This document shows, in pieces, positions 61,801 to 64,000 of a stretch of 64,000 nucleotides of DNA. The translations under genes were made by a program, and so were the position numbers. A model generated the notes under the pieces. That model had not been told where the DNA came from, did not search any database, and worked only from the letters and a program-made list of their open reading frames with translations. The stretch's first letter is position 1. Every line of letters begins with the position of its first letter. The stretch spans positions 89,824-153,823 of the forward strand of contig WBMZ01012670.1 of NCBI GenBank assembly GCA_013400975.1. Reading direction: 5' to 3'. The DNA comes from Atrichornis clamosus. Taxonomy: Eukaryota > Chordata > Aves > Passeriformes > Menuridae.

Positions 61801-63727
61801 CTCTGATCATTCTGTCGGTTCTCTCATCTCGCCCATGGAAAGTAATCGTGTTCACTGTAACAGCCAGACAAGGGAACTGTCAGAAAACAAGAAGCGTTTT
61901 CCATTCTCTTAGATCTGGCTGGATTCCTGACAACTAGCTTTTATTCTGCAAGCAAAGCATGGATATTCTACATACACTCACAGATGTTATAGTTCAAATA
62001 GACACATTACACCAGAACTCGCCTGCAGACTAGTTAATAATTATGAAGTGCCACCCGCCAAGGCTTGCATTACTCCAGTAAAAAACTCACACCCTGGTAA
62101 GGACTTGTTTAGCTGATAGAGCAAATGTTACAATTTTATTGCACTTAAGATTGCACGTGTATTTTGATTTTCACTCTCTGCATTTCAAGATGGCATTAGC
62201 CATATAAATTCAGTTCAGACCATATCCTCAAAGTATCCTCTAGCTGTGCAGCTGAAGTCCGTGCCAGTTAGCAAAATACGGAAAGACCTGGTGTGTTGTT
62301 AAGTTAGATGAGACACACATCTACTGTACATCCTTTTCTCTTCCCCAAGCTGAATCTCATGATACACTACTGTCACCACTTTTTGTTAATTTCTCAACTC
62401 TTTGAAAAGAGATGTTTTCAATGTATCTGCTTATTTACTACATTTTGTAATGCAACTGAAAAATAACCCACTTAATAATAGTTAGCATATAATATAAGCC
62501 TGAAGCTTTTGTTAGCATGAAGTTGTAAAACAGCCAAGACAGCAAACTTTTAAAATCATGGACTTAGAGTGAGCATGTGCAGAGATGTCCATCTCTGGTT
62601 TCTCTTTAGCCAGCCTCCGAATGAGCTAATAAACTGAAAGCATATATGATATGACTCTACAACTTGGCTGAAACTCTCATTTTCGCTGTGGACACAAAGA
62701 TATTCTGTTGCAAAGTAAGTGTTCCTTATTAAAGTCACAGCATCTGAAATTTCATTTTCTGTTTTACAGATCCTTCTGCCTCTGGGTGCGCATTGAGCTC
62801 CCCAGCAACCAAAAGGGAAAGATAAATGTAACATCACCAGGGAAATGCCTTGCTTTTAGAAGAAATCTAGTGAAAACTCAATTAGTCTACTTCAGGGTAA
62901 AGATGTCTGTAGAAAACCATCTATTTCCCTAAGCAATCTTTAACACAGCAATGCCTGCCTCTCATTTGCTTGCCCTCTGTGAATAGTTACGTATTTCTGG
63001 GAAAGAAAAATGACAATAATTCCGACTAATGTGTACATTGCTTCAATCGCATTTCTGCGCCCAGCTGGAGCACTGCACCAGTGAGGAAATGCTGAAGCTG
63101 AGTTATTGCTGGACAACCTCCGGGCTGCTTGAAGTCTCGAGCCAACCGGCACCGCTGAGCGGTGAAACGGATCGTAAAAACCAATGGGGCTGGGTTGCAG
63201 TCCCTGCAATTTTTTTAGGTGTCAGCAAAGTTCAGGTCACAAAAGTATGACTGAATCACGGCATTTTTAACCAGAGAAGCAGACGTTTGCCCTTCTGACA
63301 GCACTTTGTGAGCAGCGTTGGTTAGCCAGGGGACGTGACAGGTTTCGCCAAAATGTGGAATTTCCATTGGGGAAAAAAACTATTCAGAGTGAACCCGCAT
63401 GTAAAAAATAAAACAAAAACAATAACCCACCCTATTTTTCCAATAATAATGCATCCCCTCAAAATGTACCAATGTGCTACTACAATACCTCCACCATTCC
63501 CCCAGATAAAAGTCTCTCTACAAGAGATTGGCACTCTGAACAAAGCCCTGGACCGCAGGCACGGGTGGGATGCTGACCCGTGTCCCAGCGGGCTGCAGGC
63601 CACCCAGGGGCTCCTGAGAGGATGCACCCGACCGGTTTTGTTCTGAAGTCGGTGTTGGGAACTGAAATTATATATACCTGTATATATAAAATAAAGAGGC
63701 AGAGAGAAGCCGCTCCGCCTGCCTTAC

Positions 63728-63907
63728 CACTCTGCCAGAGAACCTCTCGATGGCTCGCTTGACTTTGCCATAGGTGCCTTTGCCCAAGGTCTCCTGCAGC
63801 TCGTAGCGATGCTTCAGGTTGTGCTTGTGGTGATGCCGTTTCACCCCCTGCTGCTTCCTCGCCGCCGTTACCTCCGGGGACGGAGCCTCCCCGACCGGCT
63901 CTTCCAT
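63728..63907 (-). CDS. NUAK1: NUAK1 coding exon 1: N-terminus and glycine-rich loop (residues 1-60)
   Basis: The start is ATG at 63907-63905 in a good Kozak setting (G at -3, G at +4). A short acidic and proline-containing leader (residues 1-19) is followed by the characteristic basic segment [20 protein letters not shown], then the ATP-binding loop GKGTYGKV at residues 42-49. The exon ends after codon 60 (Val) at a GTAAGG donor, phase 0. Human NUAK1 has a leader about 20 residues longer; everything from [10 protein letters not shown] onward matches the family. The frame is open upstream of this ATG but contains no other ATG in the window, so this start is the best supported. The basic histidine-rich segment is typical of NUAK1. 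Confidence 0.95.
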
Positions 63908-64000
63908 GGCCGCCGCCGCCGCTGCCGCCTCGCCGCCGCCGCCGGGCGGCCCGGGGCCGCAGGAGGAGCAGCGGGGCTGCGCGGGGCTAGGGCTGCTGCT
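63908..64000 (-). other. NUAK1: NUAK1 5' UTR, partial
   Basis: This GC-rich stretch lies immediately upstream of the chosen start codon and runs off the window. It includes an interrupted GCG/GGC triplet tract next to the ATG. Read in the NUAK1 frame it has no stop codon and no further ATG as far as the edge, so an N-terminal extension starting outside the window cannot be ruled out from this sequence alone. The transcription start is not visible. Confidence 0.7.
63909..63944. repeat. Interrupted (CGC)n triplet tract in NUAK1 5' UTR
   Basis: About twelve triplets, mostly CGC/GCC on the plus strand with two interruptions (a CTG and a TCG step), lie directly upstream of the start codon. In the NUAK1 frame they would read as alanines and glycines. 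Such tracts are length-variable and are often collapsed or missed in assemblies. Confidence 0.7.

Larger units (their letters stand above)
41018..63727 (-). other. NUAK1: NUAK1 intron 1 (22.7 kb)
   Basis: The donor is GTAAGG next to 63728, and the acceptor ends TTTATAG at 41018. The intron is mostly AT-rich unique sequence. I see a MIR-like fragment (58008-58070), a T18 tract (58559-58576), a (TAAA)n microsatellite (58807-58827), an A-rich/purine run (49672-49728), a possible conserved block (47560-47900), a CpG-bearing GC patch (58850-59180), and one 217-codon open frame (53548-54201) that I cannot assign. Several other open frames occur here, but none shows recognisable domains. Confidence 0.9.
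16940..64000 (-). other. NUAK1: NUAK1 gene (whole transcribed span, 5' end beyond window)
   Basis: Seven coding exons on the minus strand join into one 641-residue protein. From memory of the family it aligns end to end with human NUAK1: the kinase domain, three GILK motifs, the RPSSVISDDS segment and the C-terminus ending in KALEICNKLN are all recognisable. NUAK1 is an LKB1-activated AMPK-related kinase that binds and phosphorylates the myosin phosphatase subunit MYPT1 and acts in cell adhesion, senescence, axon branching and stress responses. Every intron has GT..AG borders, and the exon phases (0, 1, 0, 0, 0, 1) keep the frame open throughout. The right boundary is the window edge. The left boundary is inferred from a polyadenylation signal and is uncertain by some bases. 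Confidence 0.96.
63730..64000. promoter_or_regulatory. CpG island at the NUAK1 5' end
   Basis: CpG dinucleotides are dense from about 63730 to the window edge, covering exon 1 and the visible 5' UTR, in sharp contrast with the AT-rich, CpG-poor intron beside it. This is the usual signature of an unmethylated vertebrate promoter island. The core promoter itself is expected to the right of position 64000. There is no TATA box in the visible part that I can tie to a start site. Confidence 0.75.

Noticed and set aside
1..64000. Search by eye for CRISPR arrays, bacterial operons, tRNA, rRNA, complete LTR elements or viral genes
   Set aside because: None seen. The sequence is vertebrate nuclear DNA with a single spliced gene.

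Overview
The window is vertebrate nuclear DNA, most likely from a bird. It carries one spliced protein-coding gene on the minus strand, with 1-22.7 kb introns apart from one of 333 bases, and otherwise AT-rich, mostly unique DNA. The recognisable interspersed repeats are old CR1 LINE fragments and two MIR-like SINE fragments. No Alu, L1 or young mammalian repeats were seen. A non-avian reptile cannot be excluded.

The gene is NUAK1 (ARK5), a serine/threonine kinase of the AMPK-related family activated by LKB1. All seven coding exons are present, from the start codon at 63907 to the stop at 19884, and every intron has GT..AG ends. The joined reading frame is 1926 nt including the stop, giving 641 residues against 661 in human NUAK1. 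The whole difference lies in the N-terminus, before the kinase domain, so key residues carry human numbering minus 20 (catalytic Lys64, Asp158, T-loop Thr191). A CpG-rich 5' end (63730-64000) holds exon 1 and part of the 5' UTR; the promoter proper is beyond the right edge. The 3' UTR probably runs to about 16940, after an AATAAA at 16961-16966, and contains an old CR1 fragment.

Layout from right to left: 5' UTR and exon 1 (64000-63728); intron 1, 22.7 kb; exon 2 (40897-41017); intron 2, 10.3 kb; exon 3 (30433-30584); intron 3; exon 4 (29091-29156); intron 4, 6.4 kb; exon 5 (22590-22709); a 333-base intron 5; exon 6 (22124-22256); intron 6; exon 7 (19884-21037); 3' UTR; then about 17 kb of intergenic DNA (1 to ~16940).

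The intergenic part has no gene I can recognise. It does hold one exon-like island on the plus strand (8859-8978), a CpG-dense block next to a likely conserved element (about 2700-3540), and several motif-dense stretches that look like enhancers. I found no tRNA, rRNA, CRISPR array, operon, or complete mobile element. I saw no evidence of a new biological system; the most testable leads are the exon-like island and the CpG/conserved block.
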